This document shows positions 31,333 to 40,015 of a stretch of DNA of 64,000 nt, piece by piece. The notes under the pieces are model-generated. The model had not been told where the DNA came from. It worked only from the letters and a program-made list of their open reading frames with translations, and made no database searches. Numbering within the stretch: the stretch's first letter is position 1; every line of letters begins with the position of its first letter. Made by a program: the position numbers and the translations under genes. Source of the stretch: [Mycobacterium] stephanolepidis. GTDB lineage: Bacteria > Actinomycetota > Actinomycetes > Mycobacteriales > Mycobacteriaceae. The DNA lies in assembly GCF_002356335.1 (NCBI RefSeq), contig NZ_AP018165.1:62001-126000 (forward strand), in the 5' to 3' direction.

Positions 31333-31599
31333 ATGGTTCGGCAGCCGCTCACCGCGGAACAACTCGCCGCGGGAAAGCGTCTGGGTGGGCTGTTGCGTTC
31401 CGCGCGGGGTGACCGGCCGCTGGACGATGTCGCCCGTGCGTCCGGGATCTCGCCGGAAACCCTGCGAAAGATCGAAACCGGGCGGCTCCCGACACCCGCG
31501 TTCGGTGCCGTCGTGCAGCTGGCCGCCACGTTGCATCTCGACCTCAACGACATCGCGGCGGTATGGCAGGAAGAGACCAAGATCGGCGCCGCGTCGTAA
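31333..31599 (+). CDS. XRE-family helix-turn-helix regulator
   Basis: An 88-residue single-domain protein: LAAGKRLGGLLRSARGDRPL, then DDVARASGISPETLRKIETG, the classical Cro/CI helix-turn-helix with recognition helix SPETLRKIET, and a short C-terminal helix for dimerisation. It diverges from the methionine aminopeptidase across two identical palindromes. Small stand-alone XRE proteins of this type usually repress themselves and the partner gene. No ligand domain is present, so the signal is not evident. It is followed after 28 bases by the mannosyltransferase. Confidence 0.85.
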   Translation: MVRQPLTAEQLAAGKRLGGLLRSARGDRPLDDVARASGISPETLRKIETGRLPTPAFGAVVQLAATLHLDLNDIAAVWQEETKIGAAS

Positions 31600-31627
31600 C
31601 TGGCCCAGCGGCCGTAAAATCTGGCCG

Positions 31628-32962
31628 ATGCACAGCTGGGGCGGGGAGATGCGGCTGCCGCGGGGCGCCGTTCTGAGTGCGCTGGTCGTGGCCGGGGTGG
31701 CAATGGTGCTGCACAACCGCCTCGTCCCGTTCGACACGCGGTTCTTCGGACTGACCGAGAACGGCTACGACCTGGACACCTATCGCGCCGCAGTGCGCGG
31801 GCTCTGGGAGGGCAAGAGGCTGTACGAGGCCCCGGCGCTCAACCAGGCGTGGTTCGTCTACCCGCCATTCGCGGCGCTGGTTCTCGCGCCGCTGGCGTGG
31901 GCCTCATTCGATGTCGCCAAGTGGGTGTTGCTCGCGCTATCCATCGCCGCGCTGGCGGTCATCGCGTGGCGCATCCTGCGTCTGGCCGGCATTCGCGCCG
32001 ACATTCGGCTGGCGGTGATGACCGCGGCGCTCGCTGGTGTCCTCATCGACGTCGAACCGGTGCAGGCCACCCTCTGGTGGGGCCAGATCAACGCCCTGCT
32101 CATGGCGATGGTGTTCCTGGACCTGGCGCGACCGAACCCGGGGCGGTGGCGGGGGATCGGACTAGGACTGGCTGCGGGTATCAAGCTCACTCCGCTGGTG
32201 TTCCTGCCGTACTTACTGCTCACCCGGCAATGGCGCGCCTCCGCCACCGCGACGGCGACGTTCGCCGCCACCGCGGCGTTGACGTGGCCGTTGCTCTCGC
32301 GGGACAGCACATGGTTTTGGAGGCATCTCGGCGATACCGCACACATCAGCCGCATCGATCACTTGGCCAATCAGTCGATCAACGGATTTTTGGCGCGGTA
32401 CTTCTTTCCGCACGCGCGCCCGGAGTGGCTGTGGATTTCCTTGAGCCTCTTGGTGCTTGCCGCCGGCATGGCGGTCGCGGTGTGGGCACACCGCAGGGGA
32501 GAACGCGTGCTGGCAGTGGTGTCGGTAGGGCTGACCGGTTGCGCGGTGTCCCCCTTCAGCTGGGCTGCGCATTGGGTGTGGTTCGCTCCCGCGATCGTCT
32601 GGCTGGTGGCCAAGGCGTGCACGACCAAGCGCCCCTGGTCGAGCGGCTGGGCTTGGCGCGCGGCGGGGCTGTTCGCGATGGTGTTCATGTGGACCCTGCA
32701 CCGGCCGGGCCGCGGGCACACCACCATCTACTTCAGCGGGGTGTACTGGAACTTCCTCGACCTGCGCCCGTTCTGGATAGGCCAGCTGATGAGCGGTTGG
32801 TACCCGTTGGTGTTCCTATGCTTCATGATCGGCGCCGTCAGCTGGCTGCGGCTCAGCAGTGCCTCGGTCCGAGATGACCCGGATGACTTCGCGATGCTGT
32901 CGACGGACATCGAGGACTACCCGCCGGAAATTCTTGATGAGGAGCTGGCGCTGCGCGCCTAG
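31628..32962 (+). CDS. GT87-family polyprenyl-phosphate-mannose-dependent alpha-mannosyltransferase
   Basis: A 444-residue polytopic membrane enzyme with about ten to eleven membrane segments. The first extracytoplasmic loop contains the acidic motif ENGYDLDTYRAAV, typical of GT-C mannosyltransferases like PimE and Rv2181, and FVYPPFAALVLAPL follows. It should transfer mannose from polyprenyl-phosphomannose to a PIM, lipomannan or related glycolipid on the outer leaflet. ATG 31628 and ATG 31649 are both possible; the latter sits just after GGGGAG. The C-terminus ends in an acidic tail (SVRDDPDDFAML). Acceptor unknown. Confidence 0.85.
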   Translation: MHSWGGEMRLPRGAVLSALVVAGVAMVLHNRLVPFDTRFFGLTENGYDLDTYRAAVRGLWEGKRLYEAPALNQAWFVYPPFAALVLAPLAWASFDVAKWVLLALSIAALAVIAWRILRLAGIRADIRLAVMTAALAGVLIDVEPVQATLWWGQINALLMAMVFLDLARPNPGRWRGIGLGLAAGIKLTPLVFLPYLLLTRQWRASATATATFAATAALTWPLLSRDSTWFWRHLGDTAHISRIDHLANQSINGFLARYFFPHARPEWLWISLSLLVLAAGMAVAVWAHRRGERVLAVVSVGLTGCAVSPFSWAAHWVWFAPAIVWLVAKACTTKRPWSSGWAWRAAGLFAMVFMWTLHRPGRGHTTIYFSGVYWNFLDLRPFWIGQLMSGWYPLVFLCFMIGAVSWLRLSSASVRDDPDDFAMLSTDIEDYPPEILDEELALRA

Positions 32963-32972
32963 AGTCCAGGGG

Positions 32973-33983
32973 GTGGACCCCGGCGCGGCATTGCGTGAAG
33001 TTGCCTACTACAAGGAGCTCGCGCGCGAAGAGTCCCGCCGGGTCATGGCGTATCGCAAGGCCGCCGACGTCATCGCCGCGCTCAGCCCCGAGGAGCGAGA
33101 GCGACACGGTGCCAACAAGACCTGGAAGAGTCTGACGGGCCTGGGCCCCAAGACGGCGACCGTCGTCGCCGAAGCCTGGTCCGGGAAGGTGCCGGTTGCC
33201 CTCGAACAACTACGCGCCAGCGCAACGGGCACCGGCGGCGGCACCATGCGCGAGGCGCTCAGGGGCGACCTGCATCTGCATTCGAACTGGTCGGATGGGT
33301 CGGTGCCCATCGAGGAGATGATGAGCACCGCGAAGGCGCTCGGACACGAATACTGCGCGCTGACGGATCACTCGCCGCGTCTGCGCGTCGCCAATGGGCT
33401 GTCGGCGGAACGGTTGCGCGCCCAGCTGAAGGTGATCGACGGACTGCGAGAGCAGATGGCGCCCATGCGAATCCTCACCGGGATCGAGGTCGACATCCTG
33501 GACGACGGCGATCTGGACCAGGACCCCGAGCTACTGGATCGGCTCGACATCGTTGTCGCGAGTGTGCATTCCAAGCTTGCGATGGACTCCGCGGCGATGA
33601 CCCGTCGCATGATCGCCGCCGTCACCAACCCGCGCGTCGACGTGCTGGGCCATTGCACGGGGCGGCTGGTGGAGGGGGAGCGGGGCATCCGGGCGGAGTC
33701 GAAATTCGATGCCGCAGAGGTATTTCGGGCCTGTCGTGATTCGGGCACCGCCGTCGAGATCAACTCACGTCCGGAGCGACGCGATCCGCCGCGCCGGCTG
33801 CTGGATGTGGCGCTGAACATCGGCTGCGACTTCTCCATCGACACCGACGCGCATGCGCCAGGGCAACTGGAGTTCTCCGGGTACGGCTGCGAGCGTGCGC
33901 TCGATGCCGGTGTTCCGGAAGAACGAGTGATCAACACGTGGCCTGTGGAGCAGCTGTTGGCCAGGACCACGAAGGGCCGCTGA
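32973..33983 (+). CDS. PHP-domain protein with helix-hairpin-helix start (PolX-like phosphoesterase)
   Basis: A 336-residue protein. Residues 1-80 hold a helical DNA-binding-like part (YRKAADVIAAL and the hairpin LTGLGPKTATVV). From about residue 95 it is a PHP metallo-phosphoesterase: DLHLHSNWSDGS, ALTDHSPR, GIEVDIL, SVHSK, GHCTG and DTDAHAPG supply the usual trinuclear metal ligands. This layout matches the C-terminal half of family X DNA polymerases without the polymerase, and the M. tuberculosis counterpart is probably Rv3856c. It may process DNA or nucleotide ends. Start GTG 32973 lies ten bases after the mannosyltransferase stop, so the two are likely co-transcribed. Confidence 0.82.
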   Translation: MDPGAALREVAYYKELAREESRRVMAYRKAADVIAALSPEERERHGANKTWKSLTGLGPKTATVVAEAWSGKVPVALEQLRASATGTGGGTMREALRGDLHLHSNWSDGSVPIEEMMSTAKALGHEYCALTDHSPRLRVANGLSAERLRAQLKVIDGLREQMAPMRILTGIEVDILDDGDLDQDPELLDRLDIVVASVHSKLAMDSAAMTRRMIAAVTNPRVDVLGHCTGRLVEGERGIRAESKFDAAEVFRACRDSGTAVEINSRPERRDPPRRLLDVALNIGCDFSIDTDAHAPGQLEFSGYGCERALDAGVPEERVINTWPVEQLLARTTKGR

Positions 33984-33991
33984 TCGCACTA

Positions 33992-34027
33992 TTGACACTT
34001 TGAACACATTCGCGCAAAGTGTTCAAA
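33992..34027 (+). promoter_or_regulatory. Promoter and inverted-repeat operator for the tetR-monooxygenase operon
   Basis: TTGACA at 33992-33997 is a consensus -35. TTTGAACAC at 33999-34007 and GTGTTCAAA at 34019-34027 form a perfect 9-bp inverted repeat with 11-base spacing, filling the rest of the promoter. The weak -10 (CAAAGT, 34015-34020) is 17 bases from the -35. The regulator's GTG follows at 34029 with no ribosome site, pointing to a leaderless transcript whose repressor sits on its own promoter. Confidence 0.7.
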
Positions 34028-34028
34028 C

Positions 34029-34622
34029 GTGAAGCTCGTAAAGACAGCGGGTCCCCGCGGTGAAGTGCCTGAACCGATTGTCGCGGCCGTCGCACAGACC
34101 CTGGTCCGCTCGGGAATCCAGCGTTTCAGCCTCTCGGCGGCCGCCGATGAGGCAGGTGTCTCGCGTGGAACCATCTACAACTGGTTCGGCGGCAAGAAGG
34201 AAGCCATCGATGTCGCGGTCGGCTTCATCGCGGGCGCCTTCATCGAGCTGTTCGCCGGGGCGGTGAGCGCCAAAGCCACCCTGGCCGAGCAGGTCGGCGA
34301 GGCGGCGGTGCGCATCAGTGATCACCGGGCGTGGTCCGACCGCCTGGATCCGACACTGCACGTGTCGAACGTGCTGGAGCTGGTGCTCGAGGAGTGCGGT
34401 GACGACCTGATGCGCCGCTCGGTGGAGTTCTGGGTGCCACAGGTGCAGGCAGCCACGAAGCGCGGTGAGATCGGTAGGGACGTCGACGCCACCGAAGGCG
34501 CCGAATGGATCATGCGGACCCTGATGAGCATCGAGGTGCTGCCCGCCATCTCCGTGGACCTGAAAGACCCGGCCGTGGTGCGGGACTACTTCTCCCGATT
34601 CATCCTGCGTGGGCTGGCATGA
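34029..34622 (+). CDS. TetR-family regulator heading the monooxygenase operon
   Basis: A 197-residue TetR protein with helix-turn-helix FSLSAAADEAGVSRGTIYNW followed by FGGKKEAID. It begins at GTG immediately after an inverted-repeat operator, so autoregulation is likely. Its last codon overlaps the monooxygenase start (ATGA), making the regulator the first cistron of a four-gene operon that carries oxidative enzymes; it probably senses their substrate. The C-terminal ligand domain is standard length (about residues 75-197). Confidence 0.88.
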   Translation: MKLVKTAGPRGEVPEPIVAAVAQTLVRSGIQRFSLSAAADEAGVSRGTIYNWFGGKKEAIDVAVGFIAGAFIELFAGAVSAKATLAEQVGEAAVRISDHRAWSDRLDPTLHVSNVLELVLEECGDDLMRRSVEFWVPQVQAATKRGEIGRDVDATEGAEWIMRTLMSIEVLPAISVDLKDPAVVRDYFSRFILRGLA

Positions 34623-36193
34623 GTGACATCGACTGTCAGGTGGCGATCATCGGAGCCGGCCCCGGGGGCATCGCCGCCGCCCACTATCTGCGCCGGCAGG
34701 GTATCGACGACTTCGTGATCCTGGACCGCGCCGACGATTTCGGCGGCACCTGGCGCGATAACACCTATCCGGGCCTCGCCGTGGACATCCCGGTCTTGTT
34801 CTACCAGTTGAGTTTTGCGCGAACCGGCCGGTGGAACAAGCCCTTCGCCGACGGTGCCGATATCCAGCGCTACCACCTGTCGGTGGTGGATCGCTTGGGC
34901 TTGCGCAAGCACTTCCAGGGCAGCAGTGCCGTTACCGCGGAACGCTGGAACGACGACGGCAGCCACTGGGAACTCACCGTCGCCGGGAAGCCGACGGTGC
35001 GCGCCCGGTATGTCATCAGCGCCGTGGGTGGATACATCGACACCAAACCCGGCTCGGACATCCCGGGCCTCGGCGACTTTCGCGGCAGAATCATGCGGCC
35101 CAACGCGTGGGACCACTCGTACGACTACGCAGGTAAGCGGGTCGCGGTGATCGGTACCGGCTCCAGCGGCATCCAGATCGCCCCCGCAGTCGCGGAAACC
35201 GCCGCATCGGTCACCACCTTTCAGCGCACCCCCGCATGGATCATTCCCAAACCCAACCCGAGTATCTCGGCCCGCGGTCAGCGGATTCTCAGCGCGCCGT
35301 TTGTGCTGACAGTCATCAACGCGCTGATGATCGGGTCGATGGACGCCGCTCAGGCGGTGCTGTTCCATCTGCTACCGCTGCTACCGGAATCGCTGCTGCG
35401 CACGATGATTCCTCGATACGACGATATGGCGCGCAGGTGGTATCGCAAACTGCTGGGGGACACCGTCCGCGATCCGGCGTTGCGTGACGCCTTGATGCCG
35501 AGCTACGGGATTCTGGCGCGGCGCACCATCTTGTCCAATGACTTCCTGCAGGCCGTGGATGCCGGAGCGGTCCGACTGATCACCGACCCGATCTCACGGA
35601 TCGCCGAGAACGGTATCGAGACAGCCGACGGCACCCACCACGATATCGACCTGCTGGTACTGGCGACCGGATATGAGATCTACACGGACCCGGAGCACTA
35701 CCGGACCGGAAACGTGCGGGGCCGTGCCGGATTCGACCTGGGCGAGTACTACCGCGACCACGAAATGCGAACCTACGGCGGGGCGGCACTGCCGGGCCTG
35801 CCCAACCGCTGGGTACTGGTGGGACCCGAGGGTAATCAGGGGCAGGGATGGCACGCCATGGTGGAGGCCAACGCGCGCCACGCCGCCCGGGTCATCGCCG
35901 AATCCCTGCGGAGCCGCCGAGAGATCGCCGAAGTAAGCCAACGTGCCTTCGACAAATGGGTGCGGCGGATGGCCCATCAGAGCAAGGCAATCCGGTTGTA
36001 CGCGACCGACTGCCAACCGCCGCTGAGTACCTACTTCGTCAACTCAAAGGGTGAGGCCCGCTACTACCGGCCCCAAACGGTAAGCGAAATGAACTGGTTC
36101 TCAACGCATTCCCGGCTCTCTGACTATTCATTTCGTCCGGTATCCCTCCACGCAAGGGCTTTCCATGGAAAAAGATCAGAACAATCTGCCTGA
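34619..36193 (+). CDS. Flavin-dependent monooxygenase (Baeyer-Villiger/FMO-like)
   Basis: A 524-residue two-dinucleotide flavoprotein. The FAD site is VAIIGAGPGGIAAAHYL (residues about 8-24), with GGTWRDNTYPG following; the NADPH site is AVIGTGSSGIQIAP near 180. The linker expected to read FxGxxxHxxxWP is FRGRIMRPNAWDH, so the His of the Baeyer-Villiger fingerprint is replaced by Arg. It may be an N/S-oxidising FMO-type enzyme or a Baeyer-Villiger variant. It overlaps tetR by four bases and the SDR by 29 bases. Ketone or steroid substrates fit the CYP125-like neighbour. Confidence 0.85.
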   Translation: MSDIDCQVAIIGAGPGGIAAAHYLRRQGIDDFVILDRADDFGGTWRDNTYPGLAVDIPVLFYQLSFARTGRWNKPFADGADIQRYHLSVVDRLGLRKHFQGSSAVTAERWNDDGSHWELTVAGKPTVRARYVISAVGGYIDTKPGSDIPGLGDFRGRIMRPNAWDHSYDYAGKRVAVIGTGSSGIQIAPAVAETAASVTTFQRTPAWIIPKPNPSISARGQRILSAPFVLTVINALMIGSMDAAQAVLFHLLPLLPESLLRTMIPRYDDMARRWYRKLLGDTVRDPALRDALMPSYGILARRTILSNDFLQAVDAGAVRLITDPISRIAENGIETADGTHHDIDLLVLATGYEIYTDPEHYRTGNVRGRAGFDLGEYYRDHEMRTYGGAALPGLPNRWVLVGPEGNQGQGWHAMVEANARHAARVIAESLRSRREIAEVSQRAFDKWVRRMAHQSKAIRLYATDCQPPLSTYFVNSKGEARYYRPQTVSEMNWFSTHSRLSDYSFRPVSLHARAFHGKRSEQSA

Positions 36194-37007
36194 TAAACCA
36201 CTGGCCGGGCGGGTCGCGTACATCACCGGGGCGGGGCGCGGGCAGGGCCGAGCGCACGCCGTCCGGCTAGCCGGCGATGGTGCCGACATCGTGGCCATCG
36301 ACAGCTGCGATAAGCCCTCGCCCTACAACGAATATCCGGCCACCACCGCCGAAGATTTCGACGAGACCGTCTCCGCGGTACGGGACCTGGGCCGTGAGTT
36401 CGTCGCAGAACGTATCGACGTACGAGACCTTGCCGGACAGCAGAAGGTGATCAACGAAGCGATCACCCGGTTCGGTCGGCTGGACATCGTGGTCGCCAAC
36501 GCGGGCATCGCGAGCTGGGCGCGGCTCTGGGAGATCGAGGCCGACCAGTGGCGCGACGTCATCGACGTCAACCTGACCGGTGTGTGGAACACCATCAAGG
36601 CATCGGTCCCCGCCATGATCGAAGCAGGCAACGGCGGGTCCATCATCACCGTCAGCTCATCGGCCGGGATCAAGGCCATGCCCGGCTGCGGCCACTACGT
36701 GGCCGCCAAATTCGGTGTGGTGGGTTTGACAAACTCCCTGGCTGTTGAGCTGGGGGAGTACGGGATTCGTGTCAACTCCATCCACCCGTACGGAACCAAC
36801 ACGCCGCTGGCGGCCGACGAGTCGGTACTGCGGATGTTTGAGAAGTATCCCGGCTATCTGCAGAGCTTCAGCCAGACGCTGGTGGACAACGACAGGCTCG
36901 TCGAACCTGCCGAAATCGCCGAGGTGGTGGCATGGCTCGCAGGCGACGCGTCCGGCGTGATGACCGGTGCCCAGATTCCCGTCGACAAGGGGTACTTGAA
37001 GCGATGA
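36165..37007 (+). CDS. Mycofactocin-type short-chain dehydrogenase
   Basis: A 280-residue SDR with GAGRGQGRAHAVRLA as cofactor loop and the subfamily insert DSCDKPSPYNEYPATTAEDF, NAGIAS, Ser in SSSAG and YVAAK. The insert identifies the mycofactocin-associated branch, which keeps NAD bound. Its start lies 29 bases inside the monooxygenase gene, and its stop overlaps the P450 start (ATGA), so it is part of one polycistron. It would oxidise an alcohol that the monooxygenase or P450 makes or uses. Confidence 0.88.
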   Translation: MEKDQNNLPDKPLAGRVAYITGAGRGQGRAHAVRLAGDGADIVAIDSCDKPSPYNEYPATTAEDFDETVSAVRDLGREFVAERIDVRDLAGQQKVINEAITRFGRLDIVVANAGIASWARLWEIEADQWRDVIDVNLTGVWNTIKASVPAMIEAGNGGSIITVSSSAGIKAMPGCGHYVAAKFGVVGLTNSLAVELGEYGIRVNSIHPYGTNTPLAADESVLRMFEKYPGYLQSFSQTLVDNDRLVEPAEIAEVVAWLAGDASGVMTGAQIPVDKGYLKR

Positions 37008-38239
37008 CCACATGTCCGTTTGCGCCCGGATTCGATTTCACCGACCCGGACCTCATCCAGCAGCGCATCCCCGCCGAGGAGTTCGCGTATCTACGTAAGA
37101 CCGAACCCATCTGGTGGAACGCTCAGACCAGGGGAGTGGCCGGATTCGACGACGACGGCTACTGGGTAGTCACCAAACATAGTGATGTCAAAGAGATATC
37201 GCGGCTCCACGAAGTCTTCTCCAACAGCCTGAACACCACGGTGGTGCGCTACAACGAGGACATCACCGCCGAGCAGCTGGATATCCAGCGCGAGAATCTA
37301 CTGATCGACATGGACGAGCCGAAGCACCGCATCCTGCGGCGCATCGTGTCGCCGCTGTTCACCCCCAAGGCCGTCAACGGATTACACGAACGGCTGGTGG
37401 TGCGCGCCAGCGGCATCGTGGAGGCGGCCGCCGAAAAGTCCAGCGGTAACTTCGTGTCCGATATCGCCTCGGTGCTGCCCATGCATGCCATCGCGGATCT
37501 GGTGGGCATCCCGGAGTCGGACCGCCAACAGGTGCTGGACTGGACGAACTAGATGTTCGCCTACGACGACCCGGCGATCTGTAAGGACACAGCCACCACC
37601 GCAACTGTTTCGATGCTGGGCTACGCCTACGCGATGGCCGAAGAGCGACAACTGAATCCGCGCGACGACATTCTCACCGGACTGGTCCAGGGCGCGTACG
37701 AGGACCGCCCGCTCACCCCGCTGGAGTTCGCCTACTTTGTCATCCAGCTCATGGTCGCGGGCAACGAGACCTCTCGTAACGCCATCACACATGGGGTGCT
37801 GGCCTTCGCGGACAACCCCGCACAGTGGGAGCTGTACCGCGAGCGCCGCCCGCAGACCACCGCTGACGAGATCATCCGCTGGGCCAGCCCCATCATCGCC
37901 TTCCAGCGCACCGCGCTGCAGGATGTCGAGCTCGGTGGTGTGCAGATCCAGAAGGGGCAGCGCGTGGGAATGTTCTACGCATCGGCCAACTTCGACGAAG
38001 ACGTGTTCGAGGACCCGTTCACCTTCAACATCGAGCGCGACCCCAACCCACATCTAGCCTTCGGTGGACACGGGATTCACTACTGCCTCGGAGCCAACCT
38101 CGCCCGGCTGGAGATCGGCATCATGTTCGATGCCATGGCCGATAGGCTTCCGGATCTGATGCCGACCGGGGAGCCCACCCGATTCAGGTCGGTGTGGATC
38201 AACGGTGTCGTGTCACTGCCCGCGAGCTACCGCGGGTAG
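37004..38239 (+). pseudogene. CYP125-like cytochrome P450 interrupted by an amber codon
   Basis: The frame encodes 411 codons with a single in-frame TAG at 37550-37552 (codon 183). Both halves match steroid C26/27-hydroxylase CYP125: CPFAPGFDFTDPD and EEFAYLRKTEPIWWN before it; AGNETSRN (I helix), DEIIRWASP (ExxR region), FQRTALQDVEL and the haem loop FGGHGIHYCLGANLAR after it. CYP125 reads SNEM where this gene reads TN-stop-MF, so a Glu GAG to TAG change is the simplest explanation. Without readthrough only a haem-less 182-residue fragment is made. ATGA overlap with the SDR shows it was the last gene of the operon. Confidence 0.88.
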
Positions 38240-38442
38240 GCATCCGTGCGTAGCCGCTACACACCGTCCGCCCCTGGCGACTACCCGAGTAGTGGCATGC
38301 CATCCGCAGCCCGGACTGGTCTGAGTACGTGTTCACCGGCGCCGGACAGCCCTGACCTGCGACGTCGGCGGCATAGTGTGCGTGCGACCGCAAGGGTCTA
38401 ACTTTACTTTTCTCCCCGATCCGTAAGCGGTAGCATCGCGGC

Positions 38443-39927
38443 ATGTCCGAACACTTTGACGTGCTCATCATCGGCGCCGGTATCTCCGGCATCAGCGCCG
38501 CCTGGCACATTCAGAACCGCTGCCCGTCCAAGACCTATGCGGTGCTTGAGGCCCGCGACGATATGGGCGGGACCTGGAATCTGTTCAAGTACCCGGGTAT
38601 CCGGTCGGACTCGGACATGTACACGTTGGGCTTCCGCTTCTCGCCGTGGAACGACAGCCGCACCCTGGCGGACGGACCTTCGATCCTCGACTATGTGCAC
38701 AAGACCGCGGCCAACTCCGGAATCGACGGACACGTCCGGTATCGGCACAAGGTGGTCGGTGCGGCCTGGTCCACCGAGACCCAGCAGTGGACGGTTCAGG
38801 TGGATCACGACGGCAAGACCGTCGAGTACACCTGTTCCTTCCTGTTCTGCTGCAGCGGCTACTACGACTACGACCAGGGCTACTCGCCCGAGTTCCCCGG
38901 CGTCGCGGACTTCAAGGGCACCGTGATCCACCCGCAGCACTGGCCGGAGGACCTCGATTACAAGGGTAAGAAGGTGGTGGTGATCGGCTCCGGCGCCACC
39001 GCGGTGACCCTGGTGCCGGCGATGGCGCCCGATGTCGGACACATCACCATGCTGCAGCGCTCGCCCACCTACATCCTGTCGCTGCCGAACGAGAACCCGA
39101 TCATCAACGGGCTGCGAAAGATATTGCCGGCCAAGGTCGCCTATCCGGTCGCCCGCTGGATCAACATCGGCCAGCTGATCTTCAGCTACCAGGCCAGCCG
39201 CAAGTTCCCCAAGGCCGCGCGGCGGATCATCATGCAGCAGGCCAAACTTCAGCTGCCCAAGGGCTATGACTACAAGACGCACTTCGGCCCCAAGTACAAC
39301 CCGTGGGACGAGCGTCTTTGCGTGGTGCCCAACGGTGACCTGTACAAGACCATCCGCAAGGGCAAGGCCGATATCGTCACCGACCACATCGAGACATTCG
39401 ACGAGACCGGTATCAAACTCAAGTCGGGCAAGCATCTCGACGCCGACATCATCATCACCGCAACGGGTTTGAACCTGAAATTCTTCAGCGGTGTCATCCC
39501 GACAGTCGACGGCGTGCCCGTCGACCTGCCCGCACAGACCGTGTACAAGGGTGCGATGCTCACCGGCATCCCGAACATGGCGTTCACCATCGGCTACACC
39601 AATGCCTCGTGGACACTCAAGGCGGACCTGGTGTCCGAGTACGTAGGGCGCCTGCTGAACTACATGGACGAGAACGGCTATGTGACAGCGGTTCCCGAGC
39701 TTGCCGACGAGACGCTCGAAAAGCAGCCGTTCATGGACTTCACGCCGGGCTATGTGCTGCGCGCGTTGGAGGAACTGCCCAAGCAGGGTGACAAGCACCC
39801 GTGGCGTCTGAAGCAGAACTACGCCTACGACGTCGGAATGATGCGACGCAGCCGGGTCAGCGAGGGTATGCGCTTCGGCAGAAAGAAGGCCGCCACCGAG
39901 ACAACGCCGGTGGCCGTCAACAGCTAG
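38443..39927 (+). CDS. ethA: Baeyer-Villiger monooxygenase EthA
   Basis: A 494-residue flavoprotein nearly collinear with M. tuberculosis EthA. FAD site LIIGAGISGISAAWHIQ, then GGTWNLFKYPGIRSDSDMYT; the full Baeyer-Villiger fingerprint FKGTVIHPQHWP is present; NADPH site VVIGSGATAVTLVPA. EthA oxidises ketones and activates thioamide prodrugs such as ethionamide. The chromosomal place (near rraA and gltBD) agrees with Rv3854c. In M. tuberculosis a divergent ethR adjoins; here the upstream neighbour is the CYP125-like operon and the downstream TetR is convergent, so control probably differs. The ATG follows a possible -10 (TAGCAT) closely. Confidence 0.93.
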   Translation: MSEHFDVLIIGAGISGISAAWHIQNRCPSKTYAVLEARDDMGGTWNLFKYPGIRSDSDMYTLGFRFSPWNDSRTLADGPSILDYVHKTAANSGIDGHVRYRHKVVGAAWSTETQQWTVQVDHDGKTVEYTCSFLFCCSGYYDYDQGYSPEFPGVADFKGTVIHPQHWPEDLDYKGKKVVVIGSGATAVTLVPAMAPDVGHITMLQRSPTYILSLPNENPIINGLRKILPAKVAYPVARWINIGQLIFSYQASRKFPKAARRIIMQQAKLQLPKGYDYKTHFGPKYNPWDERLCVVPNGDLYKTIRKGKADIVTDHIETFDETGIKLKSGKHLDADIIITATGLNLKFFSGVIPTVDGVPVDLPAQTVYKGAMLTGIPNMAFTIGYTNASWTLKADLVSEYVGRLLNYMDENGYVTAVPELADETLEKQPFMDFTPGYVLRALEELPKQGDKHPWRLKQNYAYDVGMMRRSRVSEGMRFGRKKAATETTPVAVNS

Positions 39928-40015
39928 ACCTTTTCTGCGGAACGGTCGGGTGTCACGCGTGGATACCCGGCCGTTCGCCATCTACCGACCGTCACCGATG
40001 GCCGCCCGGGAACCG

